Shown: one piece after another, positions 1-4,375 of the stretch
How the letters are laid out: each line of letters begins with the position of its first letter
How positions within the stretch are numbered: the first letter of the stretch is position 1
Assembly: GCA_964580575.1 (NCBI GenBank)
Contig: CAZOLJ010000137.1
Location: forward strand, 1-7,199
Reading direction: 5' to 3'
DNA: 7,199 bases
Source of the DNA: CAVPDE01 sp964580575
GTDB lineage: Bacteria > Desulfobacterota > DSM-4660 > Desulfatiglandales > HGW-15
Translations under genes and position numbers: made by a program
Notes under the pieces: model-generated
Databases searched by the model: none
Seen by the model: only the letters and a program-made list of their open reading frames with translations
What the model was told of the DNA's origin: nothing

Positions 1-137
1 GTGATCAGGATCCGGGCCCCGGTTGTGTCTTCCCTGTCCAGGTTACGCCCGTGAGTCGAGTGATCATGGCGGTGAGGGGAAGACATCCCCGCGGCGGTGC
101 ACTCCGGAACCTCGTTGATTTCTTTGGCTTGCTGCAT
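1..137 (-). CDS. Partial CDS, His-rich N-terminus, probable cation diffusion facilitator (CDF) transporter
   Basis: This is the N-terminal 45 codons of a gene that runs off the left edge. It opens at ATG 137, and AGGAG lies about 10 bases upstream. The visible protein begins MQQAKEINEVPEC and then has a histidine-rich patch (HRHDHSTHG, about residues 22-30). After a polar stretch it enters what looks like the start of a first membrane segment (TGARILIT). A His-rich cytosolic leader just before helix 1 is typical of CDF-family zinc/iron/cobalt exporters, and the TGxRxxI/L opening is common there. None of the CDF metal-site residues (HxxxD, DxxxD) is inside the window, so the family call is inference. 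It sits 21 bases after the thioredoxin-like pseudogene and would be the last visible gene of the ArsR-controlled operon, where a metal exporter would make sense. Another membrane transporter with a His-rich leader is possible. Confidence 0.5.
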   Translation of the reverse strand, partial: MQQAKEINEVPECTAAGMSSPHRHDHSTHGRNLDREDTTGARILI

Positions 138-158
138 GCCCCTATTTCTCCTATCCGG

Positions 159-380
159 TCATTTCTGGAACCAAGCGCTGATCTATTCTTTTTCAGGTAT
201 CTTGCCTACGCATTTGACTTGCTCGTCTACGATGACGGCAGGAGTTCCAAAGACGCCATACCGGGCAATTTCCAGGGTTTCAGTCACTTTTTCAATGGTT
301 GCTTAAATCGCTTTTTCAGTCAACACCTCTTGCACGTGCTTCTCTGTCTGCCTGCATCTTGGACATCCAGGCCCCAATAT
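159..380 (-). pseudogene. Degenerate thioredoxin_3 / small redox-active disulfide protein gene
   Basis: Read in one frame, this stretch gives ILGPGCPRC, then about 16 residues to an in-frame TAA (303-305). It continues ATIEKVTETLEIARYGVF, GTPAVIVDEQVKCVGKIP, EKE to a TAG (183-185), then ISAWFQK and a TGA at 159-161. The order matches the roughly 77-residue thioredoxin_3 family (MTH895-like): beta strand with G-C-x-x-C, helix, IEKVTD-like segment, a GVxxTPA cis-proline motif, VDGxVKxxGxVP, and a final EEIxxWL-like helix. Homology therefore persists across both stop codons without frame change. No ATG or GTG precedes the first strand; the preceding in-frame codon is a TAA (381-383). Two nonsense codons plus a missing start argue for a decayed gene. 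The TAG alone could be a tolerated short C-terminus, but the TAA falls mid-domain. It overlaps the MauE/DoxX gene tail in another frame. TAA is not a known selenocysteine codon, so recoding is unlikely. Confidence 0.75.
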
Positions 381-841
381 TTAGGATTATTTGCCTCGGA
401 ATAAACCTTCCCTCCATCCGCATATTCACGTGATAGGTCCAGAATCAGAAAGATCAGACCAAGCATAGCAAAATCCATGTAAAGAGCCTCCCAAGCGGAG
501 AAGCCGCCCAGCAACCGAGTCAGCGCATCTCCAAGACAGTGACAGGATCTTAGGTCAACCCCCTCGTGGATGAGCCAGATGTCGTTGTATACAAACACAA
601 CGACCAGAAGTGCAGACGCCAGCGCCGTAAACCTCGCCGCTACTCCCGAGATGAGGAAGAAGCCAAGGATGATTTCTAGCCAAGGGACAATCACGTGAAC
701 ATAATCGCTCAACCAGAGCAAGATTGCCTCTTTGCGCACGACCAGAAGGATGGTGTACGCGTCGGTCTGGACGGGGAGCTTGATGAAACCAGTGACCAGG
801 AAAACCAAGCCCAGGATCACTCTGATCGATATACGTTTCAT
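320..841 (-). CDS. MauE/DoxX family redox-associated membrane protein
   Basis: The 173-residue protein is very hydrophobic, with four predicted membrane segments at about residues 7-22, 48-67, 72-92 and 118-137. The PWLEIILGFFLISG stretch (53-66) matches the conserved helix-2 motif of MauE/DoxX proteins. A C-H-C-L-G motif (C100, C102) lies in the loop after helix 3, where MauE-type members carry a CxC pair thought to exchange electrons with thioredoxin-like partners. The start is ATG 841, with AAGGAGG 13 bases upstream. The hydrophilic tail from about residue 140, ending in STCKRC, overlaps the thioredoxin-like pseudogene in a different frame. It is probably read-through into degraded sequence and not a native domain, because relatives usually end soon after helix 4. 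It lies downstream of the SelW-like selenoprotein. MauE/DoxX proteins beside thioredoxin-fold genes usually serve disulfide/thiol traffic at the membrane. The substrate is unknown. Confidence 0.85.
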   Translation of the reverse strand: MKRISIRVILGLVFLVTGFIKLPVQTDAYTILLVVRKEAILLWLSDYVHVIVPWLEIILGFFLISGVAARFTALASALLVVVFVYNDIWLIHEGVDLRSCHCLGDALTRLLGGFSAWEALYMDFAMLGLIFLILDLSREYADGGKVYSEANNPKYWGLDVQDAGRQRSTCKRC

Positions 842-889
842 GGTCAGAGCGGCCCCTCCTTGTTTTCAGAATGGAGTCCGCTCTTTTTC

Positions 890-964
890 TCATACTCTTC
901 CGCCCTTCCCAAGAAAAATCTGATAGAAAAGGACAGCCGTGAGCATCTGGAAGGCAAAGGCCAC
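890..964 (-). CDS. Possible single-helix membrane peptide or frameshifted remnant
   Basis: The gap between the selenoprotein and the MauE/DoxX gene contains a short reading frame whose translation looks like one membrane helix. From GTG 964 it reads AFAFQMLTAVLFYQIF followed by the basic end LGKGGRV. Codons just upstream in the same frame (AKQAIAV) extend the helix, but no ATG start or convincing ribosome binding site is present, and a TGA lies eight codons further up. A single-base frame change about 15 bases upstream would join it to a basic KRK-type leader, so it may be a broken small membrane protein like the pseudogene downstream. Compositional bias alone supports it, hence the low confidence. 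Confidence 0.22.
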   Translation of the reverse strand: MAFAFQMLTAVLFYQIFLGKGGRV

Positions 965-1005
965 GGCAATCGCTTGTTTTGCGTTTCAGAACCAAACGCG
1001 TGCTC

Positions 1006-1320
1006 TCAGCGTTTCATCATTGGAAAGATCGCCTGGACCATATTTTTGTCCTTGCCTGGCAACGGCGACTTGTGTTTACGGATCTCCTGCAAAATCGCTT
1101 CATCGGAAGGTATGCCACTGCACTTCCCCTGGTTGGTCACGAGCACTTTCCCATTGATCGAAACCTCATAGATCCCATTATGCCCGTCCACAAGCTTCGC
1201 CGTGATTCCGAAGATATCCTTGATCCTGGCTGCCAGACCGGAAGCCATGGGCAAGAACCCTCATTCCACGCAGTAGGTGATGGCGATTTCCACAGGTTCT
1301 TTGTTTTGTTCATTGGGCAT
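1006..1320 (-). CDS. SelW-like (Rdx family) selenoprotein, selenocysteine at in-frame UGA
   Basis: The gene starts at ATG 1320, with AAAGGA seven bases upstream, and encodes 104 residues if the TGA at 1261-1263 is read as selenocysteine (U20). The result, IAITYCVEUGFLPMASGLA, places the UGA exactly in the C-x-x-U redox motif (C17, U20) after the first beta strand, as in SelW/SelT/SelH (Rdx) thioredoxin-fold proteins. The rest fits that fold: an amphipathic helix (24-38), then ITAKLVDGHNGIYEVSINGK, matching the family's xGxxGxFEVxVxG pattern, then the IPSDEAILQEI helix. A bacterial SECIS hairpin follows the UGA. C67 (GKC) is an extra cysteine, and the tail from about 84 is longer than usual. 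Reading the UGA as stop leaves a 19-residue peptide, and restarting at TTG 1254 loses the active site. It begins 12 bases after the TauE/SafE gene, so they are co-transcribed. Likely role: thiol/selenol oxidoreductase partnered with the adjacent membrane proteins. The substrate is unknown. Confidence 0.88.
1219..1263 (-). promoter_or_regulatory. Bacterial SECIS element with recoded UGA
   Basis: The UGA (1263-1261) is followed after five bases by a stem-loop. CUUG (1255-1252) pairs with CAAG (1222-1219). CC (1250-1249) pairs with GG (1226-1225), and UGGCU (1247-1243) with AGCCA (1231-1227). After a U/C mismatch, CC (1241-1240) pairs with GG (1234-1233). The apical loop is GGUCU (1239-1235), 21 bases after the UGA. 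In E. coli fdhF and fdnG the SelB-binding loop is also GGUCU, about 18 bases after the UGA. Position, stem and loop all match a bacterial SECIS that recruits SelB with Sec-tRNA. The fold was drawn by hand. Confidence 0.85.
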
Positions 1321-1332
1321 AAGAGAGTCCTT

Positions 1333-2109
1333 TCAAATGTGGACGTCGAAGTAGAGCAAGATGTATTTCAACGACACATAAAGGAACAGAAAGCCGAAAA
1401 GGGCTTTCAGGACATAGGGTTTAAAGTAGGCCATGATCTTTGCGCCGATGATCGCCCCGATCAAGGCGCCAATCCCGAGGGTAATGGCCACCGGGATGTT
1501 GACCACATTCTGAAAGAGTTTGAAAATGGCGCCCACCAAAGCCATCCAGAAAAAGGCCGCCATGGACGTGCCGATGGCCAGCTTAACGGGCGCCTTCAGG
1601 AAGTAGATGTAAGACGGCACAAGCGCATAGCCGCCGCCCAGGCCGATGATGCCGGTGAGGAAACCGATGATCACGCCCAAGGTGCTCTTTGAAGTCGGGC
1701 TTCCGGGCACCTGGGGAGTCGGCTGCCCCGGAGGCGCGAGCCTCAGCAGCCCTTCATAGAGCATCCTTACGGAGACCACGATGAAGGCGAGGCCGATGAT
1801 CAGGTCAATGGTCTTGCCGTAATCTTTAATATACCCAAACACGATGGATCCGATGACGACCCCCAGAATTCCGCCGAGCCCTGTCCAGAGGGCGGTGGTC
1901 TTATCCACATTCTTCATTTTGATGTGCTGGTACGCCCCTGAGCCTGCCGTGAAAACGACCGCGGTGAGGGTCGTCCCAACAGCAAAGGCCGGATCAAAAT
2001 CAAAACCAAAGCGAATGACCGGCATCATCAAAGCGCACCCGCCGGTTCCCAGCAATCCTCCAACGATTCCCGCAAGAAGCCCCGTCACCAAGTAAATCAC
2101 GCAGAACAT
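1333..2109 (-). CDS. TauE/SafE family (sulfite/anion exporter) membrane permease
   Basis: The 258-residue protein has about eight hydrophobic segments arranged as two homologous halves, the hallmark of the TauE/SafE (DUF81) family. The glycine-rich signature appears twice: GGLLGTGGCALMMPVI near residues 17-32 and GIIGLGGGYALVPSYIY near 153-169. A proline-rich cytosolic linker (PPGQPTPQVPGSP, about 126-138) separates the halves. Family members carry organosulfur or sulfur oxyanions such as sulfite, sulfoacetate or thiosulfate across the inner membrane, mostly as exporters. The substrate cannot be read from sequence. C25 replaces a usual glycine in the first signature. The start is ATG 2109 with an excellent AAGGAGGTG ribosome binding site. 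The gene follows arsR by 28 bases and precedes the SelW-like selenoprotein by 12. That placement suggests export or import of a sulfur, selenium or metalloid species handled by the redox proteins downstream. Confidence 0.92.
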   Translation of the reverse strand: MFCVIYLVTGLLAGIVGGLLGTGGCALMMPVIRFGFDFDPAFAVGTTLTAVVFTAGSGAYQHIKMKNVDKTTALWTGLGGILGVVIGSIVFGYIKDYGKTIDLIIGLAFIVVSVRMLYEGLLRLAPPGQPTPQVPGSPTSKSTLGVIIGFLTGIIGLGGGYALVPSYIYFLKAPVKLAIGTSMAAFFWMALVGAIFKLFQNVVNIPVAITLGIGALIGAIIGAKIMAYFKPYVLKALFGFLFLYVSLKYILLYFDVHI

Positions 2110-2137
2110 AGTACACCTCCTTAATAGATTGTTTTGA

Positions 2138-2488
2138 TCACTCGCACTTTTTGCACAAGTTGGCCCTCCGAATGTCAGGGAGCTTTTGCACGATTTGGGA
2201 AATCTCGGTGCTGTCCTCCAGCCAGTATCTCAGGTTCCCAAGCAGCGCGGCGGCATAAGGGCTTTTGCCGCCATCCGTGAGCGAATAATGAACCCAGAGC
2301 CCGTCTCTTCGAGAGTGGAGGATCCCTGCTTCCTCAAGGAGCTTGACATGCTTGGAAACCGTGGGCTGGGAAACACCCAAGGCTGCTTGTATTTCGCAGA
2401 CACAGAGTTCACCGTGCTGAAGCATCTTGACGATTTTGACCCGATTCGGGTCCCTCAAGGCCTTCATGACGTTGATGAAGTCTTTCAA
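2138..2488 (-). CDS. ArsR/SmtB family winged-helix metalloregulatory repressor
   Basis: The 116-residue protein has the full ArsR fold: an N-terminal helix with ALRDPNRVKIVKML, the alpha-3 sensor motif ELCVCEI with C29 and C31, the recognition helix-turn-helix ALGVSQPTVSKHVKLLEEAG (36-55), and the wing HSRRDGLWVHYSL (58-70). The C-x-C in alpha 3 is the As(III)/Sb(III)-type sensor arrangement; a thiolate pair might also sense Cd/Pb or persulfide. A second pair, C112 and C115 (LCKKCE), ends the protein and could supply extra ligands. The start is TTG 2488, chosen because AAGGAGG lies 10 bases upstream and the N-terminal helix is then complete; the next ATG (codon 8) has no comparable site. It is the second gene of its operon, 29 bases after the NifX-like gene, so it probably autoregulates the operon through the CTATG-N7-TATAG repeats upstream of 2853. 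The operator assignment is inference. Confidence 0.93.
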   Translation of the reverse strand: MKDFINVMKALRDPNRVKIVKMLQHGELCVCEIQAALGVSQPTVSKHVKLLEEAGILHSRRDGLWVHYSLTDGGKSPYAAALLGNLRYWLEDSTEISQIVQKLPDIRRANLCKKCE

Positions 2489-2517
2489 TGGCCTTTGTCC
2501 TCCTTAGCGACCGGATG

Positions 2518-2853
2518 TTATAGGCTCTGAAGCAAGTCCCATGCAGGGCCTCGTTGATTATCTACGACCGTCACGCCCCGGCCGATGAGCCAGTTCTTGT
2601 AACGGTTTTGGATGCCCCCACAGATGAGCTTTTCCACCCCGAGATCAACAAGACGCCGGGCGATCTCCATGGCGCCTTCGCCTCCCACATCCCAAGTGGC
2701 TTCGTGGGCAATGGCATTCCCTTGCATTTCAATCAGCAAGATCCTGGAAGAGGCCCCGAAATAGGGGGCCACCCGTTCTTTGAACAGGGGAACGGCGATT
2801 TTTGTCCTGACCTTTTCCTTGGAAGTGCGTCTTGGCATGGCATCGATCTCCAT
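2518..2853 (-). CDS. NifX/NafY/NifB C-terminal family (dinitrogenase Fe-Mo cofactor-binding-type) protein
   Basis: The 111-residue product contains the complete single domain of the NifX/NafY/MTH1175 family: KIAVPLFKERVAPYFGASSR (18-37), a strand with LLIEMQGN, then GAMEIARRLVDLGVEKLICG (60-79), and GRGVTVVDNQRGPAWDLL near the end. Members bind Fe-S or Mo-Fe-S clusters. Many copies outside nif loci, as here, are of unknown function and often accompany redox or metal genes. No nitrogenase gene is visible. Two starts are possible. ATG 2853 gives 111 residues; ATG 2838 (MPRRTSKEKV, 106 residues) has GGAG nine bases upstream and is at least as likely. It is the first gene of the left operon, just downstream of a sigma-54 promoter and two leader hairpins. 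Confidence 0.88.
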   Translation of the reverse strand: MEIDAMPRRTSKEKVRTKIAVPLFKERVAPYFGASSRILLIEMQGNAIAHEATWDVGGEGAMEIARRLVDLGVEKLICGGIQNRYKNWLIGRGVTVVDNQRGPAWDLLQSL

Positions 2854-2859
2854 CCGACT

Positions 2860-2902
2860 CAGCCCTGGGCTGTGATGGATTTCAGAAGGTTCAAATCCTT
2901 CT
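2860..2902 (-). promoter_or_regulatory. Two stem-loops in the operon leader
   Basis: The predicted transcript starts near 2905 and opens with the hairpin AGAAGG-AUUUGAA-CCUUCU (2902-2884, six perfect pairs, seven-base loop). Twelve bases later comes CAGCCCAGGGCUG (2872-2860), an almost perfect dyad that can form five pairs with a three-base loop, seven bases before ATG 2853. The first hairpin at the extreme 5' end would protect the message. The second could influence start choice between 2853 and 2838. Functions are inferred; no known riboswitch is recognised. Confidence 0.45.
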
Positions 2903-2917
2903 ATAGAGGCTACATAG
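2901..2917. promoter_or_regulatory. Operator-like repeat CTATG-N7-TATAG, downstream copy (candidate ArsR site)
   Basis: The minus strand reads CTATG-TAGCCTC-TATAG, an imperfect palindrome (CTAT-N9-ATAG). The same 5-7-5 pattern occurs 59 bases upstream at 2960-2976 with a different spacer, so the arms are conserved while the spacer is not, as expected for an operator. This copy lies over the sigma-54 -12 element and predicted start, where a bound ArsR dimer would block transcription. Confidence 0.6.
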
Positions 2918-2931
2918 CAAGGCGGGTGCCA
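2917..2931 (-). promoter_or_regulatory. Sigma-54 (RpoN) promoter, -24/-12 elements
   Basis: On the minus strand the sequence is TGGCAC-CCGCC-TTGC, preceded by C and followed by T. It matches the sigma-54 consensus YTGGCACGNNNNTTGCW at all invariant positions, with exactly ten bases between the GG and GC dinucleotides. The predicted start is near 2905, giving a leader of about 52 to 67 bases before the NifX-like gene. A sigma-54 promoter needs an AAA+ activator; one is encoded at 4482-5927. The CTATG-N7-TATAG repeat at 2901-2917 touches the -12 element and covers the predicted start. Confidence 0.85.
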
Positions 2932-2959
2932 GAAACCGCTTTTGAGTGCAGAAAATTTA

Positions 2960-2988
2960 CTATAATGATTTCATAGCGATACACTATG
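2960..2988. promoter_or_regulatory. Operator-like array of three CTAT/ATAG arms at 12-base spacing (candidate ArsR sites)
   Basis: On the plus strand the arms are CTATA (2960-2964), CATAG (2972-2976) and CTATG (2984-2988), each separated by seven bases. The first two form the CTATG-N7-TATAG unit also seen at 2901-2917. The last two form a perfect inverted repeat, CATAG-N7-CTATG. The array could bind two ArsR dimers sharing an arm, and it lies between the enhancer-like palindrome and the sigma-54 promoter. A TATAGT -10-like hexamer also falls here on the minus strand, but no acceptable -35 accompanies it. Confidence 0.55.
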
Positions 2989-3023
2989 GTGGGAAGGATC
3001 TGGGCAAATGTCCCAGCCCGGAC

Positions 3024-3060
3024 GTTTCAAAAGCTGAAACTGTTCCATGCGATGTTTCAA
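3024..3060. promoter_or_regulatory. Enhancer-like palindrome GTTTCA-N5-TGAAAC plus half site (candidate activator site)
   Basis: A perfect 6-5-6 inverted repeat occupies 3024-3040. A further half site lies 30 bases upstream: GACGTTTCAA at 3021-3030 recurs as GATGTTTCAA at 3051-3060. The palindrome centre is about 127 bases upstream of the start predicted from the sigma-54 promoter, within the usual range for enhancer sites of Fis-type sigma-54 activators. The size and dyad suit a Fis-type helix-turn-helix dimer. Assigning it to the activator encoded in this window is inference. Confidence 0.5.
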
Positions 3061-3170
3061 TCGACTTAGACGGGACTCTCCCTCTTCCTAAAAAGCCAAA
3101 TTCCAAAGCAGATTGAGCGCAGGCAGCTCATGTCGCATCGCAAGGATATGAGAAGATCTAGGATTAGAGG

Positions 3171-4322
3171 TTAGGGCAAGGGAGTAGTTTGAGAGATATA
3201 ATTCCTAATCCACCTCTTGAAAAAGACATCAATGATCTGATAGTCCCCGCTTTCCTTATCCACAAGGTCTTTTTCCAGTAGGCTGTTTAGCGCCCGCATC
3301 ATCACTGTCGGTTGCGACATGCCAAACCTCTGCAAGGCTTCGTGCCGAAAAGGGCTTTCACCGGATTTCGTCTCCGCGAGAGTCACCAGCGCCTGTCTTT
3401 GGCGGAGGGTCAGGAGATCCCAGGTGTTCATGTACGCCGTGGCTTCGCGGCTGATGAGCAAATCAAGCGCCCGTGGGATATCCTCTTCTCGAACTCGGTT
3501 CTCTTCGGCAATGTCGTAGAGAATATGGCAAAGGTACTGCGTGTAATACGGGTGCGTCTCGGTTGCTTCGAGGATAGCGTTAATGGCTTTGTTGGAGATC
3601 GCGAGTCTGGCGCTACTGAACCTTTCCCGCAGGAAAGATGTGAAATCGTCCGGCCTGATTTTTCCCAAAGGAAAAATTTTCCCGCTCCGGTAGAAAGGCC
3701 GATTGGGGTTGGAGAAAATGTCCTGCATGAGGTGCTTTCGGCTGCCCACGAAGATATAGGAGACATGCTCATGAGTCTGAATGGCACTCCTCAAGCGAGC
3801 CTCCATCTTGTTGCCGTTTGTCTCCGAGATTTGTTGAAATTCATCAAAAACAACAACCCCCGCTTTCTTTGTCCTCTTGAGGTAGGCTTCAAAGGTCATC
3901 AGCACTTCATCGAGTGATTCGCTTTCCCGGTTCCTGTCGACTCCCACATTCCACTGTGGATTCCCCATGGCGTCAAGACCCATGCTCAGGTAAAGCCGCG
4001 AAAAAAGGCCTTTCAACAATTTCATGGCTTTCTCGTACCCGCTGAGCGCGTCCGCAATCGCTTTCGCATACAACTCAATGAATTCAGCCAAACTTGACAC
4101 GGGATAGAGGTCGACGTAGACGGGGATGACCCCTTTCTTACGCGCATCCGAAAGCACCCGCCATACAAGAGAGGTTTTCCCGAAACGCCTTTGGGAAAAA
4201 AGGATCACGTGCTGTCTTGCCAGGATGTCTGAGAGCAGCTCCTTGATTTCCTCCTGTCTGTTGCAGAAGGTCTCTCCCGTGACCCTTCCGCCATAGGTGA
4301 ATGGGTTTCTTGCTTTTGCCAT
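3171..4322 (-). CDS. AAA ATPase of the archaeal-type (PF01637-like, MNS/STAND-related) group with C-terminal winged helix
   Basis: The 383-residue soluble protein opens with the signature NPFTYGGRVTGETFCNRQEEI (6-26), which precedes the ATPase domain in this family. Walker A is FSQRRFGKTSL (42-52), with the family's R-R-x-G-K-T form. Walker B is VVVFDEFQQI (156-165), with the D160-E161 pair. A sensor-like strand, YIFVGSRKHLM (189-199), follows. The HPYYTQYLCHILYD stretch (257-270) is typical of the helical lid. Residues about 300-375 form a winged helix (LTLRQRQALVTLAE, then FGMSQPTVMMRALNSLLEKDLV). Such proteins occur widely in archaea and scattered bacteria, often as orphans; proposed roles include regulatory NTPase switches and toxin-like or defence functions, and none is established here. 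The start is ATG 4322, with GGGGGA five bases upstream. It has its own promoter inside a long palindrome and is not obviously part of either flanking operon. Conservation of all nucleotide-binding residues suggests an active enzyme. Confidence 0.88.
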   Translation of the reverse strand: MAKARNPFTYGGRVTGETFCNRQEEIKELLSDILARQHVILFSQRRFGKTSLVWRVLSDARKKGVIPVYVDLYPVSSLAEFIELYAKAIADALSGYEKAMKLLKGLFSRLYLSMGLDAMGNPQWNVGVDRNRESESLDEVLMTFEAYLKRTKKAGVVVFDEFQQISETNGNKMEARLRSAIQTHEHVSYIFVGSRKHLMQDIFSNPNRPFYRSGKIFPLGKIRPDDFTSFLRERFSSARLAISNKAINAILEATETHPYYTQYLCHILYDIAEENRVREEDIPRALDLLISREATAYMNTWDLLTLRQRQALVTLAETKSGESPFRHEALQRFGMSQPTVMMRALNSLLEKDLVDKESGDYQIIDVFFKRWIRNYISQTTPLP

Positions 4323-4329
4323 AGGTTTC

Positions 4330-4375
4330 CCCCATACTTAACATCTTGTTAATAACAATATGTTAAGAGATGGGG
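4330..4375. repeat. 46-base near-perfect palindrome before the ATPase gene
   Basis: The arms on the plus strand, from the outside inward, are CCCCAT (4330-4335) with ATGGGG (4370-4375), CTTAACAT (4337-4344) with ATGTTAAG (4360-4367), and TTGTTA (4346-4351) with TAACAA (4353-4358), around a single central A (4352). Only one mismatch (4345/4359) and a one-base asymmetry (A4336 against A4368-G4369) break it, giving 20 matched pairs. The minus-strand 3' arm (GGGG) is part of the ATPase ribosome binding site. The inner arms overlap the -10 hexamer. It is either a large operator or an RNA hairpin. Confidence 0.85.

Larger units (their letters stand above)
2854..3170 (-). promoter_or_regulatory. Intergenic control region of the NifX-arsR-TauE-SelW operon
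   Basis: These 317 bases separate the ATPase stop from the NifX-like gene and contain no coding frame I can support. Listed separately are a sigma-54 promoter, operator-like repeats, an enhancer-like palindrome and leader hairpins. Two further perfect 5-7-5 inverted repeats are present: CTGGG-N7-CCCAG at 3000-3016 and TGAGC-N7-GCTCA at 3114-3130. Neither is followed by a T-run on the minus strand, so neither is a convincing terminator for the ATPase gene. Nothing more is recognisable between about 3061 and 3113 or 3131 and 3170. Confidence 0.75.

Noticed and set aside
555..995. Minus-strand open frame of 146 codons overlapping the MauE/DoxX gene
   Set aside because: It overlaps a well-supported membrane protein in another frame and has no recognisable domain.
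1006..1008. The selenoprotein's terminal TGA as a second selenocysteine codon, since the frame stays open beyond it
   Set aside because: No Cys-containing motif, family sequence or SECIS-like hairpin follows; the fold is already complete.
1006..1254. 82-residue protein starting at TTG 1254
   Set aside because: It has no ribosome binding site, and the start lies inside the SECIS stem. It is the downstream part of the selenoprotein.
979..1692. Long plus-strand open frame of 237 codons
   Set aside because: It lies opposite the selenoprotein and the TauE/SafE gene. Its product is charged, low-complexity-like and matches no family; the minus-strand genes have ribosome binding sites and clear motifs.
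2884..2902. T-arm-like sequence (GAAGG-TTCAAAT-CCTTC on the plus strand), suggesting a tRNA 3' end or attachment site
   Set aside because: No matching acceptor strand, D-arm or 5-7-5 anticodon arm lies upstream, and no CCA or repeat of the segment is present. A leader hairpin downstream of the sigma-54 promoter explains it better.
2961..2966. Perfect TATAAT on the plus strand in the control region
   Set aside because: No -35 at 16-18 bases and no plus-strand gene follows; the bases belong to the operator-like repeat.
3000..3016. CTGGG-N7-CCCAG inverted repeat as a terminator
   Set aside because: The stem is only five pairs and no T-run follows on either strand.
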